From positions 1 to 64,000 of the forward strand of contig NZ_FQUF01000005.1 in assembly GCF_900129085.1 (NCBI RefSeq): a DNA stretch of 64,000 bases. Direction: 5' to 3'. A program made the position numbers and the translations under genes. The notes beneath the pieces were generated by a model. It searched no databases and was not told where the DNA came from. It was given only the letters and a program-made list of their open reading frames with translations. Shown piece after piece: positions 1-8,219 of this stretch (its first letter is position 1; each line of letters begins with the position of its first letter). The DNA is from Atopostipes suicloacalis DSM 15692. Its GTDB lineage: Bacteria > Bacillota > Bacilli > Lactobacillales > Carnobacteriaceae_A.

Positions 1-200
1 CACGGAATTTCCCGTCCAGTCAACTGTGTTCTGAGTGTGGCTATCAAAATAAAGCCGTTAAGAATCTCACTATTCGTGAATGGAAATGTCCAGAGTGCCA
101 TACTCATCAGGACAGGGATATTAACGCAAGCATAAATCTGAAACAGGAAGCCTTAAGAGTTTTAGCTTCCAAGACCGTAGGGACTACGGGGTTAGCCTAA
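1..200 (+). pseudogene. tnpB: TnpB (IS200/IS605 family OrfB), C-terminal end only, cut by window edge
   Basis: Reading frame 3 runs open from the window edge to TAA at 198-200. It encodes the C-terminal zinc ribbon (CSECG about 24 bases after the frame begins, then CPEC) followed by DRDINASIN, the RuvC-III motif of TnpB-type RNA-guided nucleases of IS200/IS605 elements. Only about 66 residues are inside the window, so I cannot tell whether the gene is intact upstream. TnpB uses a guide RNA transcribed from its own 3' end and the element's right end, and the right-end hairpin follows at 237-271. The identification rests on the two CxxC pairs and the DRDxNAxxN motif and is firm; whether it is a gene or a remnant is unknown. 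Confidence 0.85.
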
Positions 201-279
201 TCAAAATCCGACCAGTAGGTTGGAGTTCTTAGGAATCTCCATCTTCAAAATCCAAAGGATTTAAGGTGGAGTAGTTCAA
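201..279 (+). mobile_element. Right end of an IS200/IS605-type element with subterminal hairpin (omega-RNA scaffold region)
   Basis: Just after the TnpB stop there is an imperfect stem-loop at 237-271. The outer arms are CTCCATCTT and AAGGTGGAG, and inside them AAATCC and GGATTT close on a three-base loop. It is followed by GTAGTTCAA ending at 279. A hairpin next to a TCAA-type right cleavage site is the usual IS200/IS605 right end (TCAA is the right cleavage site of ISHp608). In this family the 3' part of tnpB plus the right end forms the guide-RNA scaffold and the guide is taken from the flanking DNA, which here would begin about 280. The exact boundary is inferred. Confidence 0.65.
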
Positions 280-326
280 ACTAGGGGTATGATATGAATG
301 GGATCAGCAGAATGAAGGAAATTAAA

Positions 327-800
327 ATGACAGAAAATATTAATACAATATATGAAGACATCAACAATAAATTAAAACGATCAGGTTATCGATTAACACC
401 TCAACGCCAGGTCACTGTTGAAACGTTAATTGAAAACAACAATGAATTATTGATTGCTGAAGAAATATTTATTAAAGTCAAAAATAGAAATCCATCTATT
501 GGCTTAGCTACGGTTTATCGTACCTTAGATATGTTACAGGAATTAGATATTGTTAAAAAAATCCCTTATCGCGATGGGATGAGTCGTTTTGATTTAGTAA
601 AAAGTTCTAACGAGTATCAAACATTTTATCTGCTCTGTCAAAATTGTGGGAAAATCGAAGAAATTCAAGAACCTATTTTAACAGATACAGAGAAAAGAAT
701 TGAACAAGAATATCGATTTAAAATTATGACTCGACAATTAACCTTTCATGGAATATGCCAAAAGTGCTTGAAAAAAGAAGGGTATCGAAGTGGCGAATAA
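327..800 (+). CDS. fur: Fur-family metal-responsive repressor, metal site altered
   Basis: 157 residues from ATG 327, preferred over ATG 294 because AAGGAA lies just upstream and the shorter N-terminus matches the family. The N-terminal winged helix (LTPQRQVTVETL ... IGLATVYRTLDML, residues about 18-65) is standard for Fur. The dimerisation half keeps two CxxC pairs (C104/C107 and C144/C147) that bind structural zinc, and the LTFHGIC stretch. The histidine cluster just before the first CxxC (HFHHH in B. subtilis Fur, from memory) is replaced by EYQTFY (residues 96-101), so the regulatory metal site is changed. Gene order fur-xerD-deoB-punA matches Bacillus and supports Fur rather than PerR or Zur. 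Transposon DNA ends 47 bases before the start, so the native promoter may have been displaced. Confidence 0.85.
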   Translation: MTENINTIYEDINNKLKRSGYRLTPQRQVTVETLIENNNELLIAEEIFIKVKNRNPSIGLATVYRTLDMLQELDIVKKIPYRDGMSRFDLVKSSNEYQTFYLLCQNCGKIEEIQEPILTDTEKRIEQEYRFKIMTRQLTFHGICQKCLKKEGYRSGE

Positions 801-1713
801 AAAAATAGATCAAGAACCTTTAGCAGAATATTTAGTTCATATAAAAATCGAAAGAGACTTAGCTGAAAATTCAGTCAAAAGTTATCAAAGAGACATTCAA
901 CAATATATTCAGTTTTTGGAAGAACAGGGCATTTATGATTGGAATAAAATTGATCGTTATGATATTATCTTATTTTTACAAAAGCTAAAAGAACAAGGTA
1001 AATCTGATAATTCTATTATTCGAATGACATCTAGTCTACGTCAATACCACCAATTTATTCGGCAAGAAAAGATTACAAAAAATGATCCCATGCAATATGT
1101 AGAAACTCCCAAAAAAGCAGAAGTTCTACCGAAAGTATTGTCGTTAAATGAGGTTGAACAATTATTAGAAACCCCAGATGTTGAAACCTTTATTGGTTTG
1201 CGAGATCGAGCAATTCTTGAAGTCATGTATGCATCCGGTCTTCGTATTTCAGAATTGGTTCATTTGCGAATGGACGAATTGCATTTAACTATGGGCTTTA
1301 TTCAAACGGTTGGGAAGGGAAATAAGGAGCGAATTATTCCAATTGGAGATGAAGCTAAAAATTGGCTCAATGAATATCTTGAAGATAGTCGCCCTATATT
1401 TGCAAGTAAGGTTTCAGAAGAATCACCATTTGTGTTTTTAAATGCGCGTGGTAGAGGATTAACTCGTCAAGGGGTTTGGAAAAATTTAAAACAGATTGTT
1501 CAAAAAGCTGGGATCAAGCAAAATGTCACTCCTCATATGTTGCGACATTCTTTCGCAACGCATTTATTAGAAAATGGTGCAGATTTGCGAATTGTTCAAG
1601 AATTATTAGGTCATTCAGATATATCAACGACCCAAATCTATACCCATATTACGAAGACCCGCATGAGAAATGTATATGAACAGTATCACCCTAGAGCTTT
1701 AAAGGAAGACTAA
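790..1713 (+). CDS. xerD: Site-specific tyrosine recombinase XerD
   Basis: 307 residues from GTG 790, overlapping the end of fur, with GAAGG upstream. XerD acts with XerC at dif to resolve chromosome dimers. The N-terminal SAM-like core-binding domain covers about residues 8-95. The catalytic domain has all six expected residues: R152 (ASGLRISE), K176 (GKGNKER), H249 and R252 (HMLRHSFATHLL), H275 (LGHSDI) and Y284 (TTQIYTHI). Length and position between fur and deoB match Bacillus xerD (ripX), which separates it from XerC and from phage integrases. The overlap with fur suggests co-transcription. Confidence 0.93.
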   Translation: MANKKIDQEPLAEYLVHIKIERDLAENSVKSYQRDIQQYIQFLEEQGIYDWNKIDRYDIILFLQKLKEQGKSDNSIIRMTSSLRQYHQFIRQEKITKNDPMQYVETPKKAEVLPKVLSLNEVEQLLETPDVETFIGLRDRAILEVMYASGLRISELVHLRMDELHLTMGFIQTVGKGNKERIIPIGDEAKNWLNEYLEDSRPIFASKVSEESPFVFLNARGRGLTRQGVWKNLKQIVQKAGIKQNVTPHMLRHSFATHLLENGADLRIVQELLGHSDISTTQIYTHITKTRMRNVYEQYHPRALKED

Positions 1714-1741
1714 AAATATAAATTGAAAAGGTGGAAAAAAT

Positions 1742-2911
1742 ATGTATAAAAGAATTCATCTCGTCGTTTTAGATTCTGTAGGAATTGGAGAAGCTCCAGA
1801 TGCGAAAGAATTTGGCGACGAAGGAGCAAACACATTGGGACATATTGCAGAAGTTGCAGGACTATCTGTGCCTAATATGCAAAAAATGGGATTAGGAAAT
1901 ATTGCTCCCTTAACAGGCATTGATCCAGTAGAAACTCCAAAAGCGTATTATACGAAATTAGAAGAACAATCTGTAGGTAAAGATACAATGACCGGTCACT
2001 GGGAAATTTCTGGCTTACGTATTGATACACCTTTTCGTGTTTTCCCAAATGGATTTCCAGAAGAGCTCATCCAGCAAATTGAAGACCATACTGGCCGGAA
2101 GGTAGTTGCTAATAAACCAGCTTCAGGAACAGCTATCATTGACGAATATGGAAAACATCAAATGGAGACAGGAGATCTGATTGTTTATACTTCAGCAGAT
2201 CCTGTTTTACAAATTGCAGCACATGAAGAAATTATACCGATTGAAGAACTATATGAAATTTGTGAGTATGTCCGAGAAATAACTAAAGATGAACCTTACA
2301 TGATAGGTCGTATTATTGCCCGTCCTTATGTCGGTCAGCCAGGAAACTTTACCCGTACAAGTAATCGTCATGACTACGCCTTAGATCCTTTTGGAGAAAC
2401 TATGTTGGATCATTTACAAGAATCCAATTATGATGTGATTGGGGTTGGGAAAATACATGATATTTTCAATGGGCAAGGGCTCACCGATTATGTTCGCACA
2501 GAATCAAATATGGATGGCGTCGATAAATTATTAAAACGAATAAAAAATGAAGATTTTACAGGACTTAGCTTTACCAACTTAGTTGATTTTGATGCTTTAT
2601 ATGGTCATCGTAGAAATCCTGAAGGGTATCGCGATGCTTTAGAAGATTTTGATCAACGTCTTCCAGAACTATTAGAAGCTCTCCATGAAGATGATTTGTT
2701 AATGATCACTGCGGACCATGGAAATGATCCGATCCATGAAGGGACGGATCATACTAGAGAATTTGTTCCTTTGTTGGTCTATAATAAAAACTTTGAAACG
2801 TCTGGTCCACTTGACCAAGGATATTTTGCAGATATATCTGCAACAATTTTAGAAAATTTTGAGTTAAAACCGATGGAAAATGGTTCAAGCTTTTTAAATC
2901 AATTAAAATAA
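1742..2911 (+). CDS. deoB: Phosphopentomutase
   Basis: 389 residues from ATG 1742, with AAAAGGTGG upstream. It interconverts (deoxy)ribose 1-phosphate and 5-phosphate, feeding sugars released by nucleoside phosphorolysis into central metabolism. It is an alkaline-phosphatase-superfamily metalloenzyme: the N-terminal [11 protein letters not shown] carries the metal-binding Asp11, the [10 protein letters not shown] segment (about 79-87) supplies the phosphorylated Thr, and the C-terminal TADHGNDP and GTDHTRE segments supply the remaining Mn ligands. It is 28 bases behind xerD and 14 bases ahead of punA, whose product supplies its substrate, so the two form a salvage pair as in Bacillus (drm-pupG). 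Confidence 0.95.
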   Translation: MYKRIHLVVLDSVGIGEAPDAKEFGDEGANTLGHIAEVAGLSVPNMQKMGLGNIAPLTGIDPVETPKAYYTKLEEQSVGKDTMTGHWEISGLRIDTPFRVFPNGFPEELIQQIEDHTGRKVVANKPASGTAIIDEYGKHQMETGDLIVYTSADPVLQIAAHEEIIPIEELYEICEYVREITKDEPYMIGRIIARPYVGQPGNFTRTSNRHDYALDPFGETMLDHLQESNYDVIGVGKIHDIFNGQGLTDYVRTESNMDGVDKLLKRIKNEDFTGLSFTNLVDFDALYGHRRNPEGYRDALEDFDQRLPELLEALHEDDLLMITADHGNDPIHEGTDHTREFVPLLVYNKNFETSGPLDQGYFADISATILENFELKPMENGSSFLNQLK

Positions 2912-2925
2912 ATGGAGGATTCCAT

Positions 2926-3756
2926 ATGGAAGAAATGCAGAAGAATGTCTTTACAAAAGCTAGAGAAGCAACAACTTATATAGAAGAAAAAGGTGTAAAT
3001 CGAGTGGATGTGGGTCTGATTTTGGGCTCAGGATTAGGGGAATTAGCGGATGAAATTGAAAATCCTATTGTGATTCCTTATGAGGAAATCCCATCTTTTC
3101 CAGTTTCAACTGTTGCAGGACACGCTGGGCAATTAGTCTACGGGACGTTAGGAGATAAACAAGTTCTTGCTTTACAAGGACGTTTCCATTATTACGAAGG
3201 CTACGAGATGAATGAAGTAACTTTCCCAGTGCGTGTGATGAGCATGTTAGGCACTAAATCTTTAATTGTTACTAACGCAGCTGGAGGAGTTAATAAAAAC
3301 TTCACTCCTGGCGATTTGATGTTGATTACAGATCATATTAATTCATTTGGAACAAACCCATTAATAGGACCAAATGATGATAAATACGGGCCTCGTTTTC
3401 CAGACTTAACTCAAGCGTATGATTTAGAATATCAACAATTAGTTAAAGAGGTTGCTTCTGAGCTAAATCTTACTTTACAAGAAGGAACGTATTATGGAAC
3501 GACTGGTCCTACATACGAAACTCCAGCTGAAGTCCGTATGATTCAAACGGTTGGAGGAGATGCTGTAGGGATGTCGACTGTTCCTGAAGTAATTGTCGCT
3601 CGTCATGCAGGTATGCGTGTAATCGGAATTAGTTGTATTTCAAATCTTGCTGCTGGCATGGGAGAAGAATTGAACCATGAAGACGTCATAGCGATTACGA
3701 CGAAAATTCGTTCATCTTTTAAACAACTTATTATCAATATTTTACAGAGAGTCTAA
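2926..3756 (+). CDS. punA: Purine-nucleoside phosphorylase (trimeric PNP family)
   Basis: 276 residues; AATGGAGGATTCC upstream of ATG 2926. It cleaves purine nucleosides with phosphate into base plus (deoxy)ribose 1-phosphate. Family signatures are LILGSGLGELA near residue 33, SFPVSTVAGHAGQLVYG with the phosphate-binding His, TNAAGGVN, and ATTGPTYETPAE/TVGGDAVGMSTVPE around the purine pocket with the base-contacting Glu and Asn. Size and motifs fit the low-molecular-mass trimeric class rather than hexameric DeoD. It is the last gene of the run from xerD and is followed at once by a terminator. Confidence 0.94.
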   Translation: MEEMQKNVFTKAREATTYIEEKGVNRVDVGLILGSGLGELADEIENPIVIPYEEIPSFPVSTVAGHAGQLVYGTLGDKQVLALQGRFHYYEGYEMNEVTFPVRVMSMLGTKSLIVTNAAGGVNKNFTPGDLMLITDHINSFGTNPLIGPNDDKYGPRFPDLTQAYDLEYQQLVKEVASELNLTLQEGTYYGTTGPTYETPAEVRMIQTVGGDAVGMSTVPEVIVARHAGMRVIGISCISNLAAGMGEELNHEDVIAITTKIRSSFKQLIINILQRV

Positions 3757-3765
3757 TTTAAAAAT

Positions 3766-3819
3766 AAAAAGCAATTTATTTTAAGGGGAGAAAGATGTCC
3801 TGAATAAATTGCTTTTTTT
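3766..3819 (+). terminator. Rho-independent terminator after punA
   Basis: GCAATTTATT (3771-3780) pairs with AATAAATTGC (3803-3812), followed by seven T. A-runs on the left side make it potentially bidirectional. Confidence 0.85.
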
Positions 3820-3864
3820 ATTCGAAATATAAACTCAGAAATTTCATCTTTTTCAAGAGTAGAC

Positions 3865-3911
3865 TTGATATTTACTCGGGTTTGTACTTATAATGGTAAA
3901 TCGTGTATAAT
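3865..3911 (+). promoter_or_regulatory. Two overlapping sigma-A promoter candidates for lysA
   Basis: TTGATA (3865-3870) and TATAAT (3889-3894) are 18 bases apart. A second pair, TTGTAC (3882-3887) and TATAAT (3906-3911), also has an 18-base gap. Either gives a transcript starting only about 25-45 bases before the TTG start of lysA, leaving no room for a lysine riboswitch. Confidence 0.6.
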
Positions 3912-3945
3912 ACTATATTGTAACTTAATGAAAAGAGGGCTAAGT

Positions 3946-5289
3946 TTGGGAAACAAAGATGAATTAGCAAAATTTACAGCTAGAGACACGATCCATATTA
4001 ATGCTCGGAATCATTTAGAAATAGCAGGTGTAGATACCATTGAGTTGACTAAAAAATATGGAACACCTCTAGTGATATATGATATCCAGACAGTTCGAAA
4101 AAACATTCGCGAATTAAAAGAGGGGCTTGCAGATTACAAAGGGCAAACAGAAATTTCTTATGCAAGTAAAGCCTTTTCTTCTGTAGCCTTCTATCAAATT
4201 ATCCATCAGGAAAACATATCAATTGATGTGGTTTCAGGAGGAGAACTCTATCTTGCAAAACAAGCTGGTTTTCCAGCGAAAAAGATAAATTTTCATGGAA
4301 ATAATAAATCCTTACAAGAACTGACCGATGCACTAGACTATAATATAGGAAATATCATTGTTGATAATTTTCATGAATTAGAAATATTAAAACAGTTAAC
4401 AGAACAGCGTCAACAAATGACAAATATTCTATTAAGAATTACCCCAGGAGTTTCTGCAGACACTCACCAATACATTATGACAGGCCAAGCTGATTCGAAA
4501 TTTGGATTTGATCTCCAAAATGGACAGGCAGAAAAAGCTTTAGCAGAAGCTTTAGATGCCTCGTATTTAAATGTAGCAGGTTTACATATGCATATTGGTT
4601 CGCAAATTTTTGATACAGAAAGTTATACGGTATCTATGCATCAGATTCTAAACCATGTAAATAAGTGGCAGAATAAATATGATTTTCAACTAAAAGTCTT
4701 TAATATGGGAGGCGGCTTTGGGGTTCAGCATACCGTTGAAGAGGCAGAAAATTCGCCTGAAAATCAATTAAAAATGATTAGCCAGCAGTTTATGAATTTA
4801 TTAGATGAATATGGCATGCCTTATCCAGAATTATGGATAGAACCAGGACGTAGTATTGTAGGAGAAGCCGGTTCAACGATTTATGAAATAGGCAGTCAAA
4901 AGAAATTACCCAATATACGTCATTACGTCTCAATTAATGGGGGGATGAGTGACAATATTCGACCAGCATTTTATGATGCTAAGTACACTGGTTTTGTCGC
5001 GAATCGAATGAATGACGAAGCAAACACAACGGTTTCCATTGCGGGTAAAGCCTGTGAATCAGGGGATATGCTAATCTTTGATTTACCTTTACCTGAAGTA
5101 GAAGCAGGAGATTTATTAGCGGTCATTAATACTGGAGATTATACTTTTGCGATGGCGAGTAATTATAATCGAATTCCACGTCCGGCTGTTGTGTTTGTCG
5201 AAGAGGGCAAAGATTTCTTAGCTATCCGTCGAGAAACGCCAGAAGACTTTATGCGATTTGAAAATGGCTTACCTGAGTATAATAATTGA
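3946..5289 (+). CDS. lysA: Diaminopimelate decarboxylase
   Basis: 447 residues from TTG 3946. This start is chosen because AGAGGG sits six bases upstream and because longer readings would run through the promoter boxes. It is a PLP enzyme that decarboxylates meso-diaminopimelate to L-lysine. The alanine-racemase-like barrel has the Schiff-base lysine in SYASKAFSS (K75), the HMHIGSQI strand and the glycine-rich phosphate loop MGGGFGV. The C-terminal beta domain has CESGD, donating the active-site Cys across the dimer, and GDYTFAMASNYN. It is flanked by a terminator and followed by ribT, so it looks like a single-gene unit. DapA-F genes are not in the window. Confidence 0.92.
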   Translation: MGNKDELAKFTARDTIHINARNHLEIAGVDTIELTKKYGTPLVIYDIQTVRKNIRELKEGLADYKGQTEISYASKAFSSVAFYQIIHQENISIDVVSGGELYLAKQAGFPAKKINFHGNNKSLQELTDALDYNIGNIIVDNFHELEILKQLTEQRQQMTNILLRITPGVSADTHQYIMTGQADSKFGFDLQNGQAEKALAEALDASYLNVAGLHMHIGSQIFDTESYTVSMHQILNHVNKWQNKYDFQLKVFNMGGGFGVQHTVEEAENSPENQLKMISQQFMNLLDEYGMPYPELWIEPGRSIVGEAGSTIYEIGSQKKLPNIRHYVSINGGMSDNIRPAFYDAKYTGFVANRMNDEANTTVSIAGKACESGDMLIFDLPLPEVEAGDLLAVINTGDYTFAMASNYNRIPRPAVVFVEEGKDFLAIRRETPEDFMRFENGLPEYNN

Positions 5290-5338
5290 CAATAAAATAA
5301 ATAGTAAGATTTATGAATCGTCAGTTAGGAGGGATTAA

Positions 5339-5704
5339 ATGCTTGTTTCATTTAATAGTGATTATGAGAAAATTACAATGGGTTTATTTTCTTATATTTC
5401 TGATCTAAAAGATCCATCACGATTAGAAGAAGAGCTTAATTGGTATAATGCACAAGATAATCGTCAAATTTATCTGTGGCAAAGCGAAGAAACAGAAAAT
5501 TTGATAGGTTTAATAGGGGTTGAAGAGGAAGAAGATATTGTTTTATTAAGACATATTGCAGTAGACCCATCGTTTAGAAATGAAGGATTAACTTATCGAA
5601 TGCTGGATGAATTACAAAAGAAATATGATTCAAAAAATATTGTCGCTACGCTTGATACAGCCACAGTAATCTCCAAATGGCAAAAAAGACTCACAGATAA
5701 ATAA
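5339..5704 (+). CDS. ribT: GNAT-family acetyltransferase, RibT-like
   Basis: 121 residues with a strong AGGAGG before ATG 5339. The small single-domain protein carries a GNAT core: VLLRHIAVDPSFRNEGLTYRMLDELQKKY has the beta4 strand and an acetyl-CoA pyrophosphate loop (R/Q-x-x-G/A form R-N-E-G-L). In B. subtilis RibT (similar size) closes the rib operon and stands directly before scpA, the same position as here, so the name comes from position as well as fold. The biosynthetic rib genes are missing from this place. Substrate unknown. Confidence 0.65.
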   Translation: MLVSFNSDYEKITMGLFSYISDLKDPSRLEEELNWYNAQDNRQIYLWQSEETENLIGLIGVEEEEDIVLLRHIAVDPSFRNEGLTYRMLDELQKKYDSKNIVATLDTATVISKWQKRLTDK

Positions 5705-5739
5705 AATTTTAAAAATGGGATATGGAAGAGAGGGATAAG

Positions 5740-6537
5740 ATGAGTGAAGATATTCATTCGGAAGATAAATTACAAATAGAATTAGATAATTTTGAAGGCC
5801 CTCTAGATTTATTGCTTCATTTAATAAATCAATTAGAAATTGATATTTATGATATCCCGATTGCAAAAATTACGGATCAATATATGCGCTATTTGGAACA
5901 TATGAAAGCTGAACAAATAGATGTCGCCAGTGAATATTTTGTAATGGCGGCTACATTAATGCGGATTAAAAGCGAAATGCTTGTTCCTCGAAATGAAAAT
6001 CAAGCAGATTTAGAAGAAGATTTTTATGAAGAGGATGACCCGAGAAAACCTTTGATGGAATTGCTTCTTGAATACAAGCAAATCAAAGAAATTATTCCTG
6101 AATTCGAAGAGCGACAAACAGATCGGGCTGATTATTTTGGAAAGGATCCCTCAAATATTTCAGACTATAGTCAAACAATTGAATTGAAAGATCAGGGCTT
6201 AGAGGTATCTGATTTATCCACCATTTTTTTAGAAGTTTTGCAAAGACATGAATTACAAACCCCTCAACCAACAACAATTGAAACAGATGAAGTAACGGTT
6301 GTTGAAAAAATGAAGGATATTCACAGTAGAATTCTAACAAATGGCAACTATAAAGTACGATTTTCAGAACTTCTGCTGAAAACAACCAGGCAAGAAATTG
6401 TAGTCACCTTTCTTGCAATGTTGGAGCTGATTAAAGACCATCGGATATTTGTTGAACAAGATTCCATTCAATCAGATATTTCGATATCTATTGTTGAAGA
6501 AAATGAAGGACTAGAAAAGCAGGGATCAAATGAATGA
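5740..6537 (+). CDS. scpA: Segregation and condensation protein A (kleisin)
   Basis: 265 residues from ATG 5740, preferred over the in-frame ATG at 5722 because GAGAGGG lies between the two, seven bases ahead of 5740. ScpA is the kleisin that bridges Smc heads and binds a ScpB dimer. The N-terminal motif NFEGPLDLLLHLI is the family hallmark, followed by the helical SMC-neck-binding region (IAKITDQYMRYLEHM ... MRIKSEMLVPR). An acidic linker (about 90-110) leads to the C-terminal winged helix that contacts the Smc cap. Its stop overlaps the scpB start by 8 bases, indicating translational coupling of the partners. Confidence 0.93.
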   Translation: MSEDIHSEDKLQIELDNFEGPLDLLLHLINQLEIDIYDIPIAKITDQYMRYLEHMKAEQIDVASEYFVMAATLMRIKSEMLVPRNENQADLEEDFYEEDDPRKPLMELLLEYKQIKEIIPEFEERQTDRADYFGKDPSNISDYSQTIELKDQGLEVSDLSTIFLEVLQRHELQTPQPTTIETDEVTVVEKMKDIHSRILTNGNYKVRFSELLLKTTRQEIVVTFLAMLELIKDHRIFVEQDSIQSDISISIVEENEGLEKQGSNE

Positions 6538-7117
6538 TATAGCAATAATTGAGGCATTATTATTTGTTGCGGGAGATGATGGTTTGTCTTTGGAGGAACT
6601 CGCTAAACTAACAGACAATCCATTAGATGTCATAGCGGCTAAGATACAAACTATTGCGGAAAAATATGATGCTGATGAAACAAGTGGCCTGAAAATTATT
6701 GAAACAGCCAATACTTATCAGATTGTTACAAAAAGAGAAGTGGCAGAGTATATTAAAAGGTATGCTCAATCTCCCTTTTCACAATTACTTAGCCGTCCTT
6801 TGTTGGAGACACTAGCTATTATTGCTTACAAGCAGCCAATTACTCGGGTTGAAATAGAAGAAATCCGAGGAGTGCAAGTGACGGGTAACTTACAAAAATT
6901 ACGTTCCCGACAATTAATTGAGGAAGTAGGACGTCTAGATAGACCTGGAAAACCCTTATTGTATGGAACCACTGCTTTCTTTTTAGATTACTTTGGAATT
7001 AATTCAATCGAAGAATTACCTCCTCTGGCGGAAGAAAATAGTGATCAAGAAATGACGGATTTATTCTTTAAGAACTTTCAACAATCTTTTGATGATATTG
7101 AACAAGAAAATTTTTAA
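6530..7117 (+). CDS. scpB: Segregation and condensation protein B
   Basis: 195 residues; ATG 6530 lies inside the end of scpA, preceded by GCAGGG. ScpB forms a dimer of tandem winged-helix domains on the ScpA linker within the Smc condensin. Recognisable stretches are IEALLFVAGDDGLSLEELA at the N-terminus (most of winged helix 1), then SRPLLETLAIIAYKQPITR followed by EIRGV in winged helix 2, and GRPGKPLLYGTT-like DRPGKPLLYGTTAFF. The tail after residue 165 is acidic and variable, as usual. Confidence 0.93.
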   Translation: MNDIAIIEALLFVAGDDGLSLEELAKLTDNPLDVIAAKIQTIAEKYDADETSGLKIIETANTYQIVTKREVAEYIKRYAQSPFSQLLSRPLLETLAIIAYKQPITRVEIEEIRGVQVTGNLQKLRSRQLIEEVGRLDRPGKPLLYGTTAFFLDYFGINSIEELPPLAEENSDQEMTDLFFKNFQQSFDDIEQENF

Positions 7118-7150
7118 CATTAAAATAACTTAAAAAAGGAGGCTGATGAA

Positions 7151-7870
7151 ATGGAACGCTTACAAAAAGTAATGGCACATGCGGGGGTTGCTTCTCGTCG
7201 AAAGTCTGAAGAAATTATTGAACAAGGCCGCGTTAAAGTGAATGGTGAAGTCGTTAAAGAATTAGGAACAAAAGTTTCAAAAAACGATTCAATTACCGTC
7301 GACGATGTTCTTATTGAACGCGAACAATATGTCTATGTTCTATTAAATAAACCACGAGAAACAATTTCTACGACGGATGATCCCAAAAATCGGGAGACAG
7401 TTGTTGAGCTGATTCAAGGCGTTGAAGAACGTATTTATCCTGTCGGTAGATTGGATTGGGATACAACGGGAGCTTTATTATTAACAAATGATGGAGAACT
7501 CTCCCATAAATTAACTCACCCAAGTTTTGAATTTCCAAAAACCTATGTCGTAAAGACAAAAGGACGTATCACTAAAAAGTTAGGAAACGAACTTGCTCAA
7601 GGGGTTATGCTAGATGGACAAAAAACAGCACCTGCTAAAGTAAATATTTTGAGTTATGACCGACCATCAGATACAACGATAGCTCGAATTACACTTCACG
7701 AAGGTAGAAACCATCAAGTAAAGAATATGTTTGAAAGTATTGGGCATCCAGTAGAAAAGTTAACACGAGAGCGTTTTGGGTTTCTTTCTACAGATGGTTT
7801 GCAATCTGGAGAATGGCGCTTTTTAACTCCTCACGAAGTAAAACAACTTGAACAAATGGTTAATGACTAA
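7151..7870 (+). CDS. rluB: 23S rRNA pseudouridine synthase RluB-type
   Basis: 239 residues; AAAGGAGG ten bases before ATG 7151. An N-terminal S4 RNA-binding domain (MERLQKVMAHAGVASRRKSE, residues 1-60) precedes a RsuA/RluB/E/F-type synthase domain with the catalytic Asp102 in GRLDWDTTGALLLTNDG and the late HEGRNHQVKNMF motif. In Bacillus the gene in this place (ypuL, behind scpAB) modifies 23S rRNA near U2605 (E. coli numbering). I follow that by synteny; motifs alone do not separate RluB from RsuA or RluF. Confidence 0.85.
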   Translation: MERLQKVMAHAGVASRRKSEEIIEQGRVKVNGEVVKELGTKVSKNDSITVDDVLIEREQYVYVLLNKPRETISTTDDPKNRETVVELIQGVEERIYPVGRLDWDTTGALLLTNDGELSHKLTHPSFEFPKTYVVKTKGRITKKLGNELAQGVMLDGQKTAPAKVNILSYDRPSDTTIARITLHEGRNHQVKNMFESIGHPVEKLTRERFGFLSTDGLQSGEWRFLTPHEVKQLEQMVND

Positions 7871-7895
7871 AAGAATGAGGATATATTCTAAATAC

Positions 7896-7923
7896 TTGCA
7901 AAACATTAAAAAAAAGATATAAT
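7896..7923 (+). promoter_or_regulatory. Sigma-A promoter of the FMN riboswitch-ribU unit
   Basis: TTGCAA (7896-7901) and TATAAT (7918-7923) with a 16-base spacer, about 22 bases ahead of the aptamer. Confidence 0.75.
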
Positions 7924-7944
7924 AGATTTAAATAAAAAACGATT

Positions 7945-8061
7945 CGTCTTCAGGGGCAGGGTGTAAATCCCGACCGGTGGTAAAGTCCACGACCTGTATT
8001 TAAACGTACAGCTGAACTGGTGTAAATCCAGTACCGACAGTATAGTCTGGAATGAAGAAGA
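7945..8061 (+). promoter_or_regulatory. FMN riboswitch (RFN element)
   Basis: The leader contains the conserved RFN blocks in order: TCTTCAGGGGCAGGGTG, then AATCCCGACCGGTGGTA, AGTCCACGACC, TGGTGTAAATCCAGTACCGACAG, TATAGTCTGGATG-like, closing with GAAGAAG paired to the 5' CTTC. It precedes ribU, a riboflavin transporter gene. A segment just after the aptamer (GGAGCT, 8063-8068) can pair with AGCTCT at 8100-8105, which overlaps the 5' arm of the terminator at 8102-8134. This gives a clear antiterminator/terminator switch: FMN binding should favour termination and shut off uptake. Confidence 0.95.
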
Positions 8062-8101
8062 TGGAGCTTTATACGTTTGTGCTTTTAATGTACATTTGTA
8101 G

Positions 8102-8141
8102 CTCTATTTATTATCCTGTAGATAATAAATGGAGTTTTTTT
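8102..8141 (+). terminator. Riboswitch-controlled terminator in the ribU leader
   Basis: A 14-base arm, 8102-8115 (CTCTATTTATTATC), pairs with 8121-8134 (GATAATAAATGGAG) with one wobble, then seven T. It lies between the FMN aptamer and ribU, in the expected place for transcriptional attenuation. Between it and ribU (8142-8200) I see only AT-rich spacer and the ribosome site. Confidence 0.88.
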
Positions 8142-8219
8142 ATTAGCTCTACCTCAATAGATGAATCCTTTTTAATTCAAACTGATTTTTAATCAGTAAA
8201 AATTATAGGAGGATTTTCA

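Noticed and set aside
3840-3945. Lysine riboswitch ahead of lysA
   Set aside because: The promoter boxes leave only about 30-45 transcribed bases before the start, too short for an L-box, and no conserved blocks are present.
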